Shown: positions 1 through 8,400 of the stretch, one piece after another
How the letters are laid out: every line of letters begins with the position of its first letter
How positions within the stretch are numbered: position 1 is the stretch's first letter
Assembly (NCBI GenBank): GCA_027024305.1
Contig: JALVSO010000022.1
Location: 1 to 17,379, forward strand
Length of the DNA: 17,379 bases
Reading direction: 5' to 3'
Source: Candidatus Parcubacteria bacterium
Lineage (GTDB): Bacteria; Patescibacteriota; Minisyncoccia; Phycocordibacterales; GCA-2747955
The notes under the pieces: generated by a model
Told to the model about the DNA's origin: nothing
The model's input: only the letters and a program-made list of their open reading frames with translations
The model's database searches: none
Made by a program: the position numbers and the translations under genes

Positions 1-2
1 CC

Positions 3-203
3 GACTTCATGAAAAAGCCTTGATTTAGATTACGCACCTTCATTTTTTCATTTTGACGGGAATTAAATTTTTGAAAAGAGCGCAGAGCTTTTTTGGAAAC
101 GGTATTAAATTTTGAGATAAAAGAAAACAAAAGTTTGAAGAAATCTTTAGTGTATTTGGTTTGCGTATTAATAAAAAATATTTCTCACGAACAAAACGAA
201 TAA
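3..203 (+). CDS. possible C-terminal fragment of an unknown protein (UGA read as Trp)
   Basis: The frame is open from the left edge to a TAA at 201-203 if the three TGA codons at 21-23, 54-56 and 72-74 are read as Trp. It gives about 66 residues, basic and aromatic-rich at first (FSFWRELNFWKERRAF), then an amphipathic stretch ending LVYLVCVLIKNISHEQ. An ATG at 9-11 could be the start of a small protein, but the frame is also open to the window edge, so a truncated longer gene is equally possible. It converges on the next gene with a 15-nt gap. I do not recognise a family. Sixty-seven codons free of TAA and TAG in AT-rich DNA is suggestive only. Confidence 0.4.
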
Positions 204-218
204 ATTTAACTTCTCTTT

Positions 219-1493
219 TTAGCCCTTTTTATTTCCTGATTTTTTATTCGCCTTATCTCATTCGGGCTTAAAGACCAGCTTTCATCAAAGATAGAATCCC
301 ACCACTGGTACAAAAAGGGTTTTAATGGCTCAATAGGTTCCGTAGGCGACGGCCCCCAGGCCGGCTGCCTTAAGCGGATGGTGATAACCCCAACTGCCGA
401 TTTTGCCAATCCCCCTAAAGAAAGAGTTAGTACCTTTCAGAAGAGTATCGGGAGTGGCTCTTCAAAAATCTTTGGCGCCGCTTCATGCCTTTCCCGGCGC
501 ACTCTTTAATCTTTCCCAAAATTCTTCATTTTCTCGTTCATATTCTTCAATATTTTTCTCCCAACCATCTCGTAGCCCTTCTTTTGAAGTTTCCGCGACT
601 TCTTTGGTAAAGTTACCAAAACTATCAACGGCGCGACTAATTAAAGATTTTTTTCTTTCAATGTCTCCATTGCTATTCTCGGCCGGATTAGAAGTATCTG
701 CAAAACTCCTTAGTACTTCTATCTCTGCTTTTAAATAATCGGGATTAAAACTTTTCTCCTCTTCCAAATTATTATCATTTAAAACTTCATCCGGATTAAT
801 GCTCTCTCTATCCGCTTCCGGAGGTCATTTAGTTTCTAGAAAATCATCACCGGGGGCATCTGACCGACTGGCAAAATCACCACCATTGTTATCAAAATAT
901 TCTTCTCCAATCGCTTTGGCAATTTCTTTATCATAGGACTTTTGATTTCTTTCCTCCTTGCCTTCTCCAAATTGTCTACCAATAATTCTATCTCCGATTA
1001 ATTCTGTCGCCTCATTGTCTTTTTTATCATTTCCTTTTGTAAATTTTTTTTTGGCTTTTCCCTTTTCCTCTTTGTTAGAATCTGTTTTCTCTTCATCTGT
1101 TTTGGGCTCAACCATTTTTCCAGGAAACAAGTGCTTCCTTAAGTCATCATCGGATGCCGGAGCCGGCCCAAAATATTCCTTTAAATCACTATCAGACGCC
1201 GCAAATCTTATATTTTCTCCAAGGGCTTCATTGTATTTTCTTTGCTTAAAAATTGCACTATTAAAAATATCATCTTCCTTTTTATCACTTCCTTCACCGC
1301 TACTATTTTTCTCACTCTCCAGATCTGACTCCAAATACCGAATAAGTCTTTCTTGCGCTTCTTTATCCGACAAAACCGCTCCATCTTCAGGAACATCTTC
1401 AGGAACAGTTTTAATATCATTTTTCAAAGCCCTTAACTGTTCAGCCAAAGAATTATTACCGGCTCCTGATTTTTTAGGTCCTTCATTGCTCAT
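219..1493 (-). CDS. unrecognised 424-aa charged protein with C-terminal membrane segment
   Basis: This is one continuous frame from ATG at 1491-1493 to TAA at 219-221, containing seven TGA codons (825-827, 483-485, 462-464, 330-332, 285-287, 282-284, 258-260). Under the standard code it would break into several unconnected pieces. Residues 1 to about 330 are hydrophilic, rich in Lys, Glu, Asp and Ser, and probably largely disordered or coiled. Residues about 375-405 form one hydrophobic segment (GLGAVAYGTYWAIKTLFVPV) followed by FYLWWKLVFKPEWDK. The Trp residues from TGA sit at the membrane boundary, where aromatic residues are typical and Gly would be odd. Three TGG codons also occur, and all Trp is confined to the C-terminal half. 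A TATAAT lies 9 nt upstream of the ATG. The gene follows the PilB-like gene on the same strand after 26 nt but seems to have its own promoter. I know no family for it, and function is unassigned. Confidence 0.8.
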
Positions 1494-1502
1494 AGTAGAT
1501 AA

Positions 1503-1508
1503 ATTATA
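1503..1508 (-). promoter_or_regulatory. -10 element of the 424-aa membrane protein gene
   Basis: A perfect TATAAT on the minus strand ends 9 nt before the ATG at 1493. The predicted leader is only 1-3 nt. No Shine-Dalgarno sequence is present. Confidence 0.55.
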
Positions 1509-1519
1509 TAATAAATCTC

Positions 1520-3280
1520 TTATTTAGTCAAATACTTCAAAACTTCCCGAATGTCCACCTCCCCCATATAGGAAGCCAGGAGGGCGTTTTCCAAAACTCT
1601 TTTTTTAACTTCTTTTTTAAATTCCGCCTTGATTTTTTCCAAAGGATGTCGCTTTAAAAATTCCTTTTCCAAAAAGAGTCCGCCATCAACCAAACCCAAA
1701 ATCTCTCTTTGAGAAAAAATTTCATCAACAATCTTCTTTTTTTTAAACAGCCCGGCTTTCTTTTTCTTTTTTGAAGAATAGAAAGGAATCCTATTTATCT
1801 TTTTCTTGGAATCTTCCAAAAAGCCGGCCTCGGCCAGAAGCTTTTCCAACTCCCCGTCACTTAAAAAACTTTTAATCAGTCTAACTTCGTCCTTGGAAAG
1901 GTAGTATTTTTCTTTTTCCAGCTCCAAAATATTTTCAAAATTTTGGTGCTCAATAAAAAGAGAAAGGTTTTTGACCACCAAACCGCGATCGTAATTCTCA
2001 TCAACAAAATTGATAAAATACTCATAGGCCTTTCTTTCAGAGGTCAAAAAAACCTTTTTGGACAAAGAAACATAATTAAAAAGGACGGGTAGAAGGCTTT
2101 TTTTAGGTTCGTCAATATTCAAAACATCGGGATAATCCTCCAAAACTTTTAAAAGCAATTCCACCTTCTTGTCTTCCCGAGACAGGGAAATCTGTTTTAC
2201 AAAGGGTAGAGGATGGAGAATTTCCTCCTCCAAGGAATAGATATTTTTATTTTTCTCCAAATCAAATTCCAGAAAAGAATAGAGGGTTTTTTTGGTCAAT
2301 TTTTCATCGCCGGAAAGTATGAACAGGCCGGAATCTTTGCGTTGGCGGGCCAAAAGCAGTTCCCGCTGTTCTCGAGAAAGCAGAGCCAGCTCGGTTTTAA
2401 AACGCTTATCCCGATCAATTTGGATGCTGATATTTTCACCCAAATCGGCCTTTACAAAGGTTAGGAAGAAATTATGTTCCAAGCCCAGATATTCTCGATT
2501 AAAGGAAGCCTGCCTAAGGATAAATTTTTCAAAAAGGTTTAGGTCCGATCAAAATTTCAACTTGGCCGAAAGAGAAAAGAGAACATCTCTGGCAATATCC
2601 ATAATTTTGTAATTTCTATCAAAAATTCTAAAGGAAATTTCCACCAGATCTTCAGCCACATTGAAAAAAATAAAATCGGCCCGAGAGTTGATGGCATGGG
2701 AAATTAAAGAATCCAAGAATTTTTCCGTGTAGAGATCATTGGCAATGTCACTGAAATATTCTTTAGGCAAATCCTTTTCGTCTTTAATACCCAAATCTTT
2801 AATCTTTAAGATTTTCCTCTGGTTGTTTTGACTTTTAAAGAACAAATCCTCCGAGCTTAATCTCAGGTATTCCTCCTTTTTCCTTTGCAAATCCTCCCGG
2901 TCGGTCCAAAACAGATTTAACTTAACTTCCGGACTAAAAAGTTTTTCCAAAATCTCCAGGGACTTCAATTCCGAAAAGGCAATGTAAAGCTCACCGCCTT
3001 TTTTGTCAAAACAAATAAGATTATGTTTGTCGGAAATTGATTCGGGAATGTTTCGGTAGGTTTCCAGGGTGATAACCTTATCCTTTAAATCAACCTTGGA
3101 AGTTCCCATAAGAGCGGCGGAAATTTGTAAAAGGCTTTCCTGGGTTAAAAGACCCATTTCCACCAGAGCATCCAAAAAATCCACATTATTTTCAAAAATA
3201 TAATCGTCCACCTCTTTTAATTTCTCCACCGTGACAATTTCCGTATCAACAATAAAATCTCTAATAAAAGCTTCATTCAT
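1520..3280 (-). CDS. PilB/GspE-type secretion ATPase homologue lacking catalytic motifs (pseudo-ATPase)
   Basis: This is a single 586-aa frame, continuous once TGA at 2549-2551 (codon 244) is read as Trp. The order of parts matches type IV pilus and type II secretion ATPases. Residues 1 to about 130 are a MshEN/GspE-N-like domain (LVEMGLLTQESLLQISAAL). Residues about 190-220 (FLDSLISHAINSRADFIFF) match the ILEHAIxxRASDIHIE region. The nucleotide-binding core is recognisable but dead. At residues about 318-335 the Walker A GPTGSGKTTTLY has become SGDEKLTKKTLY, losing the P-loop Gly residues and the catalytic Lys and Thr. NIYSLEEEILHPLPFVKQI (about 346-364) matches the Asp box NIVTIEDPVEYRLPGINQV. 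YPDVLNIDEPKK replaces the Walker B DPDVIMVGEIRD, and VFLTSE replaces VFSTLHT of the His box. The CTE-like tail ends VDIREVLKYL. It probably acts as a structural or regulatory partner of an active pilus ATPase encoded elsewhere; that role is inference. Confidence 0.82.
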
Positions 3281-3286
3281 AAAATA

Positions 3287-3292
3287 ATATTA
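3287..3292 (-). promoter_or_regulatory. extended -10 of the PilB-like gene
   Basis: TGGTAATAT on the minus strand is an extended -10 (TGn plus TAATAT). The hexamer ends 6 nt before the ATG at 3280, so transcription should begin at or next to the start codon. Confidence 0.5.
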
Positions 3293-3334
3293 CCACAAAA
3301 AAAACCCTACTCAAAGAAAAAACCCACTCTTTTA

Positions 3335-3343
3335 TGTTATTAT
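3335..3343 (+). promoter_or_regulatory. extended -10 for the ECF sigma operon
   Basis: TGTTATTAT has the TGn-TATTAT form and lies about 50 nt before the sigma factor ATG at 3395. It implies an A-rich leader of roughly 45 nt, in contrast with the leaderless pattern at most other genes here. Confidence 0.4.
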
Positions 3344-3394
3344 ATTTAATTAAAAGAAAGAAAAAGAGAAAAAAATTGTATTAAAAAACAGAGA

Positions 3395-3991
3395 ATGAAC
3401 CGGGAAAGAAAGTTAAAAGATGAAGAACTCGTAAAAAAAGTTTTAAAAAACCCGGATTTTTACTCTGAAATAATCAAAAGATACCAAGATAAAATCAACC
3501 GTTATATTTGCAGAATATCCAACATTTCTCCGGACGATGTGGATGACTTAACCCAGGATGTTTTTCTTTCGGCCTATGAAAATTTAAACTCCTTTGATAC
3601 CAATTTATCATTTTCGGCCTGAATTTACAGAATTGCCCACAATCGTACCGTCAATTTCTGAAAAAAACACGAGAGAGAAAGCCACAATATTAACCTGGAA
3701 GACAATCTTTTTATAGTAGATTCGGTTTTTCATGAAAATTCCGTGGAAACCGATATTGAAAAAATTGACAATCGGGAGCTGATTGAAAAGATCTTAAAAA
3801 GAATTTCCGTTAAATATAAAGAGGTTTTGGTTTTAAAGTTTCTGGAAAATAAAGACTACCGGGAAATGTCGGATATTCTGGAAAAGCCCATGGGTTCCAT
3901 CGCCACCCTGGTCAACCGGGCCAAAAAACAATTTAAGAAGGAATTGGAAAAAATGGAAAAGGAATTTTACGAGAAAAAAAATGGCAAATAA
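3395..3991 (+). CDS. ECF-type (sigma-70 family) RNA polymerase sigma factor
   Basis: The product is 198 aa. Region 2 spans residues about 15-95 (FYSEIIKRYQDKINRYICRI, then DDVDDLTQDVFLSAYENL), the core-polymerase and -10 binding module. Region 4 spans about 125-185 (KRISVKYKEVLVLKFLENKD, then YREMSDILEKPMGSIATLVN), the -35 binding helix-turn-helix, followed by a basic tail. Two in-frame TGA codons at 3620-3622 and 3659-3661 fall in region 2 at SFSAwIYRIAHN and VNFwKKHER. The first is the near-universal Trp of ECF factors (aWLyrIArN), so UGA here is Trp. Under the standard code the gene would look like two fragments. It is divergent from the PilB-like gene. Its last 11 bases overlap the start of the next gene, indicating translational coupling with a membrane protein that may control it. 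TAA stop. Confidence 0.93.
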
Positions 3992-4706
3992 AGATTTGGA
4001 AAAAGTAATACTGGAAAAAATCAAAAAAGAAGGCATCAAACCAAGGCCCAGGTTTTTCTTTGTCTTTAAAAATACCCTTTTCTGAGCTCTTTCGGTGATT
4101 TTTGTTATTTTGGGGGCCGTTTCCTTTGCCACCATTCTCTATAAAATTTCCGGCGACTATCAAATCATAAAAACCCTTTTGAAAATCAATCTCAACCTTT
4201 CTGAGAATCTTATCTTTATGGTTCCATTTTTTTGAATAGCTCTTTTAATCGTTTTTCTATATCTGGCCATTCTCAATTACAAAAAAACCAAACTATTCTA
4301 CCGTCTAAATCCCTGACTGGTCATTATGGCCTCTCTGCTTATTTCGGTACTTTTGGGAATTATATTTTTCTATGGCGGACTGGCCCAAAAAACCGATGAA
4401 GTTTCTCAAAAATATCTGCCCTTCTATAGCAAATATCAGAAAATTCAAGATGTTAAAAAAAGAATCTTTGTTTCCAGATTAAAAAAACTTGGTGTAACCA
4501 GAGAAATTCTGAAGCAAAATCCGGAACTTAAAAAACAGATTGAAGAAAAGTTTGAAAAAAATGTTTTGGGGAAAATTTACCTCTACAGAAAACCGAAACA
4601 ATGTTTAAAAGAGAATTTCCGCTGTCAAAAAGACGAGGTCTTTTTTGAGGACGAGAAAGGTTGCGGTTGTAGAGAAGTTTACTCTAACTTATATATTTCC
4701 GATTAA
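3981..4706 (+). CDS. three-helix membrane protein coupled to ECF sigma factor, possible anti-sigma factor
   Basis: The product is 241 aa. It starts at ATG 3981, inside the 3' end of the sigma gene, and ends at TAA 4704-4706. A short basic N-terminus (residues 1-25, KPRPR) precedes three transmembrane helices at about 26-52, 76-102 and 112-134. A C-terminal domain of about 105 residues follows, ending in a Cys cluster (CLKENFRC, then DEKGCGCREV) that may bind metal or form disulfides. TGA codons at 4083-4085, 4233-4235 and 4314-4316 decode as Trp in LFwALSVI, PFFwIALL and NPwLVIM, all aromatic positions at or in membrane helices. I recall similar three-helix proteins next to ECF sigma genes in Patescibacteria. 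Overlap with the sigma gene suggests a sensing partner, but no classical anti-sigma domain (zinc finger or RskA-like) is visible, so that role is inferred. Confidence 0.85.
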
Positions 4707-4720
4707 ACTGGCTCGGCTTG

Positions 4721-4745
4721 AGAGGGCGGCCGAAGGCCGCCCTCT
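4721..4745. repeat. GC-rich perfect hairpin overlapping rnr promoter region
   Basis: An 11-bp perfect stem (AGAGGGCGGCC with GGCCGCCCTCT) closes a 3-nt GAA loop. It lies 14 nt after the membrane protein stop and 4 nt before the rnr extended -10. No T-run follows on the plus strand, so it is not a standard intrinsic terminator. It may end the sigma operon by another mechanism or affect initiation at rnr. Confidence 0.6.
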
Positions 4746-4746
4746 A

Positions 4747-4755
4747 TGTTATAAT
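4747..4755 (+). promoter_or_regulatory. extended -10 promoter of rnr, predicting a leaderless mRNA
   Basis: TGTTATAAT is a consensus extended -10 (TGn plus TATAAT). The hexamer ends at 4755, and 6 nt separate it from the ATG at 4762, so transcription should start at the A of the start codon. Confidence 0.65.
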
Positions 4756-4761
4756 ACCCCA

Positions 4762-6702
4762 ATGAATAATATACAAAGAGGACAAATCAGAACCAATACC
4801 AAGGGGGTTGGTTATTTGAGAAATTCGGAAATTGACGGGTTTATTGAAATCCCCAACGACCGAATGAATACGGCCTTGGATTTGGATTTGGTGGAAGTAA
4901 AAATTATCGGAAAAAATAAATTCGGAGATTTAGAAGGAGAGGTGACCAAAGTCATTAAAAGAGATAAAAATGTTTGGGTGGGAGTAATTCGAGAGGTGGC
5001 TCTGGAAAATCACCACGGCAAAGAAAAGACTTTTATACCCGATAATAAAAGATTCTACCCTCGTACCAAAATTGACAATCTAAAATCGTTCCCTCGCCTA
5101 AAAGAAAATGAAAAGGTTTTGGTGGAGTTGGTAAAATGAGATAATCAGCGAGCACCGGCCCATATTAAAATAAAAAAAGTTTTGGGAAAAGTTGGAGCTC
5201 ATGAAACAGAAATGAAAGCGGCCGTCTATGACCGGGGTTTGGTTATGGGCTTCCCGGAAGAAGTGGAAAAAGCGGCGGCCAAGCTGAAAGAAAAAGCTCC
5301 GGAATTGATAGCCGAGGATTTGCCCCATCGAAAAGATTTACGACATTTAAATGTCTTCACCATTGACCCGGCTGATGCCAAGGACTTTGATGATGCCATT
5401 TCCGTGGAGTATCTGGAAAACGGTAATGTTCGGGTGGGAGTCCATATTGCCGATCCGACATTTTTTGTTAAAGAGAAAAGCGTTATAGACAAAGAGGCCT
5501 ATGAAAGAGGCACTTCCATCTATTTGGTGGACCGCACCATTCCCATGTTGCCGGAAGTTTTATCCAATGATCTCTGTTCTCTGAATCCCAACGAAGACAA
5601 GATGGCTTTTTCTCTGATTTTTGAACTGGACAAAGAGGCCAACATTATTAATGAAGAATTTGTTAGCTCCATTATAAATTCCAAGAGAAGGTTTAACTAT
5701 CTGGAAGCCCAGGAAATCATTGACCGCAATGAGGGTGATTATCTAAAAGAGCTAAAAACTCTGATTGATTTAACTGATAAACTGGAAGCTAAACGAGTAA
5801 AAAACGGCTCCATTCAATTTAATTCTTTTGAAGTTAAATTCAAACTGGATGAGAAGAAGTTTCCCGTTGATGTCTATGTTAAACCCCACACCAGAACCAT
5901 GGATTTGATTGAGGAATTTGCCCTTCTGGCCAATAAGAGAATTTCTCACTTTGTGGCTGAAAGTAATGGAGAAAGGAACAAGAATCCTTTTATTTTCCGT
6001 ATCCATGATAAACCGAAACAAGAAAAAATTACCGAGGTTATCAATTTTCTAAATAAAATCGGCAAGAGCCCCGATACCAATTCCGATGGCATGCTTTCGG
6101 CTCGGGAGATGAATAATATTCTGGAAAGATCTAAAGGCACCCCCGAAGAAGGCATTCTTTCCCTTTCCATTTTGAGGTCCATGCAAAAGGCCATCTACGG
6201 ATCCGAGGCTCGAGGTCATTTTGGTCTGGCCTTTGATTACTACACTCACTTTACTTCCCCCATTCGTCGTTATCCCGATATGATTGCCCACCGCCTGGTG
6301 AAAAAATATTTGGCCGGAGAAAAAGTTTCCGAAAAAGAGGTGGCTAAAATTCAAAAAGCGGCCGAACATGCTTCGGAAATGGAACAGAAGGCCGTGGCCG
6401 CCGAGAGAGATTCCATCGCTTTCAAAATGGCTCAATATTACTCCGTTAGAATCGGGGAGAAGTTTTTTGGTATTATCACCGGAGTGATGAAATTCGGCAT
6501 CTTTGTGGAAAATGAAAAAACCAAGGCCCAGGGAATGCTTTCCGTGAGAAATCTGGGCAATGACTTCTTTGTCTATGACAATGACAAGCAAATTCTCAAG
6601 GGAGAAAAAACCGGAAAAGTCTATAAACTGGGAGATAAAATTGAAACCAAAGTCATCTCGGTCAATGTGGAAGAAAGAAAAATTGATCTGGGATTGATTT
6701 AA
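4762..6702 (+). CDS. rnr: ribonuclease R (RNB-family 3'-5' exoribonuclease)
   Basis: The product is 646 aa, a processive 3'-5' hydrolytic RNase that degrades structured RNA. Residues 1 to about 180 are the OB-fold cold-shock region (KGVGYLRNSEIDGFIEI). The RNB catalytic domain follows at about 190-510 with the metal-binding Asp cluster IDPADAKDFDDA at 201-212, VGVHIADPTFFV, and FTSPIRRYPDMIAHRLV. The C-terminal S1 domain is at about 565-646 (FGIITGVMKFGIFVE). Codon 126 is TGA (5137-5139), read as Trp in ELVKwDNQRAPAHI, a position that is often Trp in the family. Without it the gene would be split into a 125-aa piece and a headless enzyme. TGG is also used (NVWVGV). The usual N-terminal helix-turn-helix is absent, giving a shorter form. 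The start is fixed by the extended -10 just upstream. TAA stop. Confidence 0.96.
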
Positions 6703-6734
6703 AAGCTGAAAAACCAAAAAGGAGAAGAACAGAT

Positions 6735-6768
6735 ATCACACAATTGCTTATATAAGCAATTGTGTGAT
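6735..6768. repeat. 34-bp perfect palindrome
   Basis: The sequence is self-complementary with no spacer; the left half reads ATCACACAATTGCTTAT. It lies 32 nt after the rnr stop. It resembles a dyad operator or cruciform site rather than a terminator, since no T-run follows and the stem is AT-rich. No gene starts next to it. Confidence 0.85.
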
Positions 6769-6819
6769 TAATACCTAAATTTTAAGCGACTGCCGGTAAA
6801 AACAGATAAAAAAAGAAAA

Positions 6820-6857
6820 AAGAAAATGAGCGGCGCCTTGGCGCCGCTCATTTTCTT
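6820..6857. terminator. bidirectional intrinsic terminator between rnr and rpsR
   Basis: An 18-bp perfect stem (AAGAAAATGAGCGGCGCC and its complement) closes a 2-nt TT loop. The stem ends in A-rich and T-rich arms, so it can work for rnr (+) and for the convergent rpsF-ssb-rpsR operon (-), whose last stop is at 6878. Confidence 0.85.
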
Positions 6858-6877
6858 CAACTCTTCTTAAATTAAGG

Positions 6878-7093
6878 CTAGGCTTTCACATAGGGAATCA
6901 AAGCCATAAATCTGGCTCTTTTGATTGCCTTCTCCACCTTTTTCTGATTCTTATCGGAAAGACTGGTGTGCTTCCTGGCAATAATCCTACCGTGCTGGTT
7001 GATAAATCTGTCCAAAAGTTCCAGATCCTTATAATCAACATGGCTGATTTTATTCTTTGCCAAAAAATCTATTTTTGAATTTTTCTTGTGCAT
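6878..7093 (-). CDS. rpsR: 30S ribosomal protein bS18
   Basis: The product is 71 aa, the usual bS18 length, ending in TAG. It binds the 30S platform beside bS6. The core matches the family: DFLAKNKISHVDYKDLELLD, then FINQHGRIIARKHTSLSDKN, then RARFMALIPYV. It is the third gene of the classical rpsF-ssb-rpsR operon, 28 nt after ssb. The lead-in is A/T-rich without a Shine-Dalgarno sequence. It contains no Trp codon. Confidence 0.97.
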   Translation of the reverse strand: MHKKNSKIDFLAKNKISHVDYKDLELLDRFINQHGRIIARKHTSLSDKNQKKVEKAIKRARFMALIPYVKA

Positions 7094-7121
7094 ACTTTTT
7101 CTTTATTTTTAATATTTTCAA

Positions 7122-7601
7122 TTAGAAAGGAATATCCTCGGGACTGATTTCTTCCTCGGGATAATTAATCTCGTCGGAAGAAGCCGGTTGATTGGCCGGA
7201 GCTTCATCCGCCTGCTGGGCCGGACCGGGCTGATTACCCTGATTATTATTATAGGCACCGCCGGCACCCATGGGCTTGGCTCCAAACTCAAAACGATCCA
7301 AAATAATCTCTGTCCTATACATTTTCTTTCCAGTATCCTTATCATCCCAGGAACGAGTTTGCATTCTTCCTTCGCAATAAATTTCCTGACCTTTTACAAA
7401 ATATTGAGCAATGGTTTCGGCTTGCTTACCAAAGGAAACCACATTATGGAAATCGGTATGTTCAACCTTATTTCCATTTTGATCTTTATAAATATGATTG
7501 GTAGCTACCGAAAAGTTAACAACGGAATTTCCGTTGGGAAGAGTTTTCAACTCCAGGGGTTGAGTAATTCTTCCGATTATCATTGCTTTGTTTAAATTCA
7601 T
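7122..7601 (-). CDS. ssb: single-stranded DNA-binding protein
   Basis: The product is 159 aa. The OB fold occupies residues 1 to about 105 (MNLNKAMIIGRITQPLELKT, NGNSVVNFSVATNH, DFHNVVSFGKQAETIAQYF, GQEIYCEGRMQTRSW). A Gly/Asn/Pro/Gln-rich linker follows, then the conserved acidic tip EEEISPEDIPF that recruits replication and repair partners. The ATG at 7601 begins 23 nt after the rpsF stop, and no Shine-Dalgarno is visible. It ends in TAA. The only Trp codon is TGG. Confidence 0.97.
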   Translation of the reverse strand: MNLNKAMIIGRITQPLELKTLPNGNSVVNFSVATNHIYKDQNGNKVEHTDFHNVVSFGKQAETIAQYFVKGQEIYCEGRMQTRSWDDKDTGKKMYRTEIILDRFEFGAKPMGAGGAYNNNQGNQPGPAQQADEAPANQPASSDEINYPEEEISPEDIPF

Positions 7602-7624
7602 AGAAATTTATTATTACTTTTTAA

Positions 7625-8311
7625 TTATTTTTCCAGACCGCCATCTAATTCTTTTTGTCACTCTTCCAATTTCTCCCATTCTCCATTGGCAGCCAACTTG
7701 GCCTGCTCGGCTCAAGTCTCCGGATTGTGATTACCGGCAACATTAGCGATAATCTCTTCTATTTCCCCCTTGCTCTTTTCGGCTAAATCGGCAAAGGTAT
7801 TAATTCCGGCAGAATTTAAAGCCTCAGCAACTACCGGCCCAATTCCTTCAATTTTGGTAAGGTCATCGGAAGCGGTGGTATCAATCACATCCGATTCAAC
7901 GGCTTCTTCCTCGGAAGAATCATCGGCATCAACAACCTCCTCTTCTTCATCAAGAGAGATATTTTGATATTTATCGGTGGCTTCGTCATCGGCCACGGTT
8001 TTAACAATCAAATATCTGAAAACCTCTTTTTTAATTTTATCAACTTCCTTTTTAATTCCGGCCTGGGCTGATGGCTCAACCTCAAACTTTACCCAGGAAA
8101 AGAAAGCTCGGTCAAACCTCTCATTCTTGGAAGCGATTTTGGTAATAATTTGGTAAGCGAGATCTATATCTACGACTTCACCTTCGGAAATTACAGAAGC
8201 GCCTTGTTTCCCGAGAATGTCTTTAACCTTCTCTACCGTCTGTCCGGCCTCCTGCTGTGATAAATCGGGGTTTATTAACATCCCGATTTCGTATATATTT
8301 TTTTGTGACAT
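7625..8311 (-). CDS. rpsF: 30S ribosomal protein bS6 fused to a helix-hairpin-helix domain
   Basis: The product is 228 aa, about twice the usual bS6 length. Residues 1 to about 105 are bS6 (YEIGMLINPDLSQQEAGQTV, RAFFSWVKFEVEP, IKKEVFRYLIVKTV), which pairs with bS18 on the 30S platform. Residues about 110-148 form an acidic Asp/Glu/Ser linker. Residues about 149-228 are a helix-hairpin-helix domain (LTKIEGIGPVVAEALNSAGI) ending in the stereotyped tail NPETwAEQAKLAANGEWEKL then EEwQKELDGG. Both lowercase w are TGA codons (7712-7714 and 7658-7660). The first is an essentially invariant Trp in that tail motif, making it one of the best decoding markers in the window. Under the standard code the protein would stop at NPET and lose 29 residues. 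First gene of the operon, with a good promoter; TAA stop. Confidence 0.95.
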
Positions 8312-8320
8312 ACAGAGAAT

Positions 8321-8349
8321 ATTATAGCATAGAATTGGACAATAAACAA
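8321..8349 (-). promoter_or_regulatory. promoter of the rpsF-ssb-rpsR operon
   Basis: On the minus strand, TTGTTT (8344-8349), a 17-nt spacer, and TATAAT (8321-8326) preceded by an extended TGC. Nine nt separate the -10 from the ATG at 8311, so the predicted leader is about 2 nt. Confidence 0.75.
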
Positions 8350-8363
8350 AAAAAGAAAAAGAA

Positions 8364-8387
8364 AAAACCGGACTTTTTTCCGGTTTT
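8364..8387 (-). terminator. intrinsic terminator after the S74 surface protein gene
   Basis: A 9-bp stem (AAAACCGGA with TCCGGTTTT) closes a 6-nt loop, and on the minus strand a long T-rich tract follows. It separates the surface-protein operon from the rpsF promoter. Confidence 0.8.
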
Positions 8388-8400
8388 GTCTGATGATAAA

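Noticed and set aside
206..409. Small 67-aa reading frame on the minus strand
   Set aside because: It is a different frame of the DNA that encodes the C-terminus of the 424-aa protein once TGA is read as Trp.
958..1527. 189-codon plus-strand reading frame, rich in Ser, Phe and Leu
   Set aside because: It is the antisense shadow of the Lys/Glu/Asp-rich part of the 424-aa gene.
4721..4745. Standard intrinsic terminator after the sigma operon
   Set aside because: The hairpin is strong, but no T-run follows it on the plus strand, so it is listed as a hairpin of unknown role.
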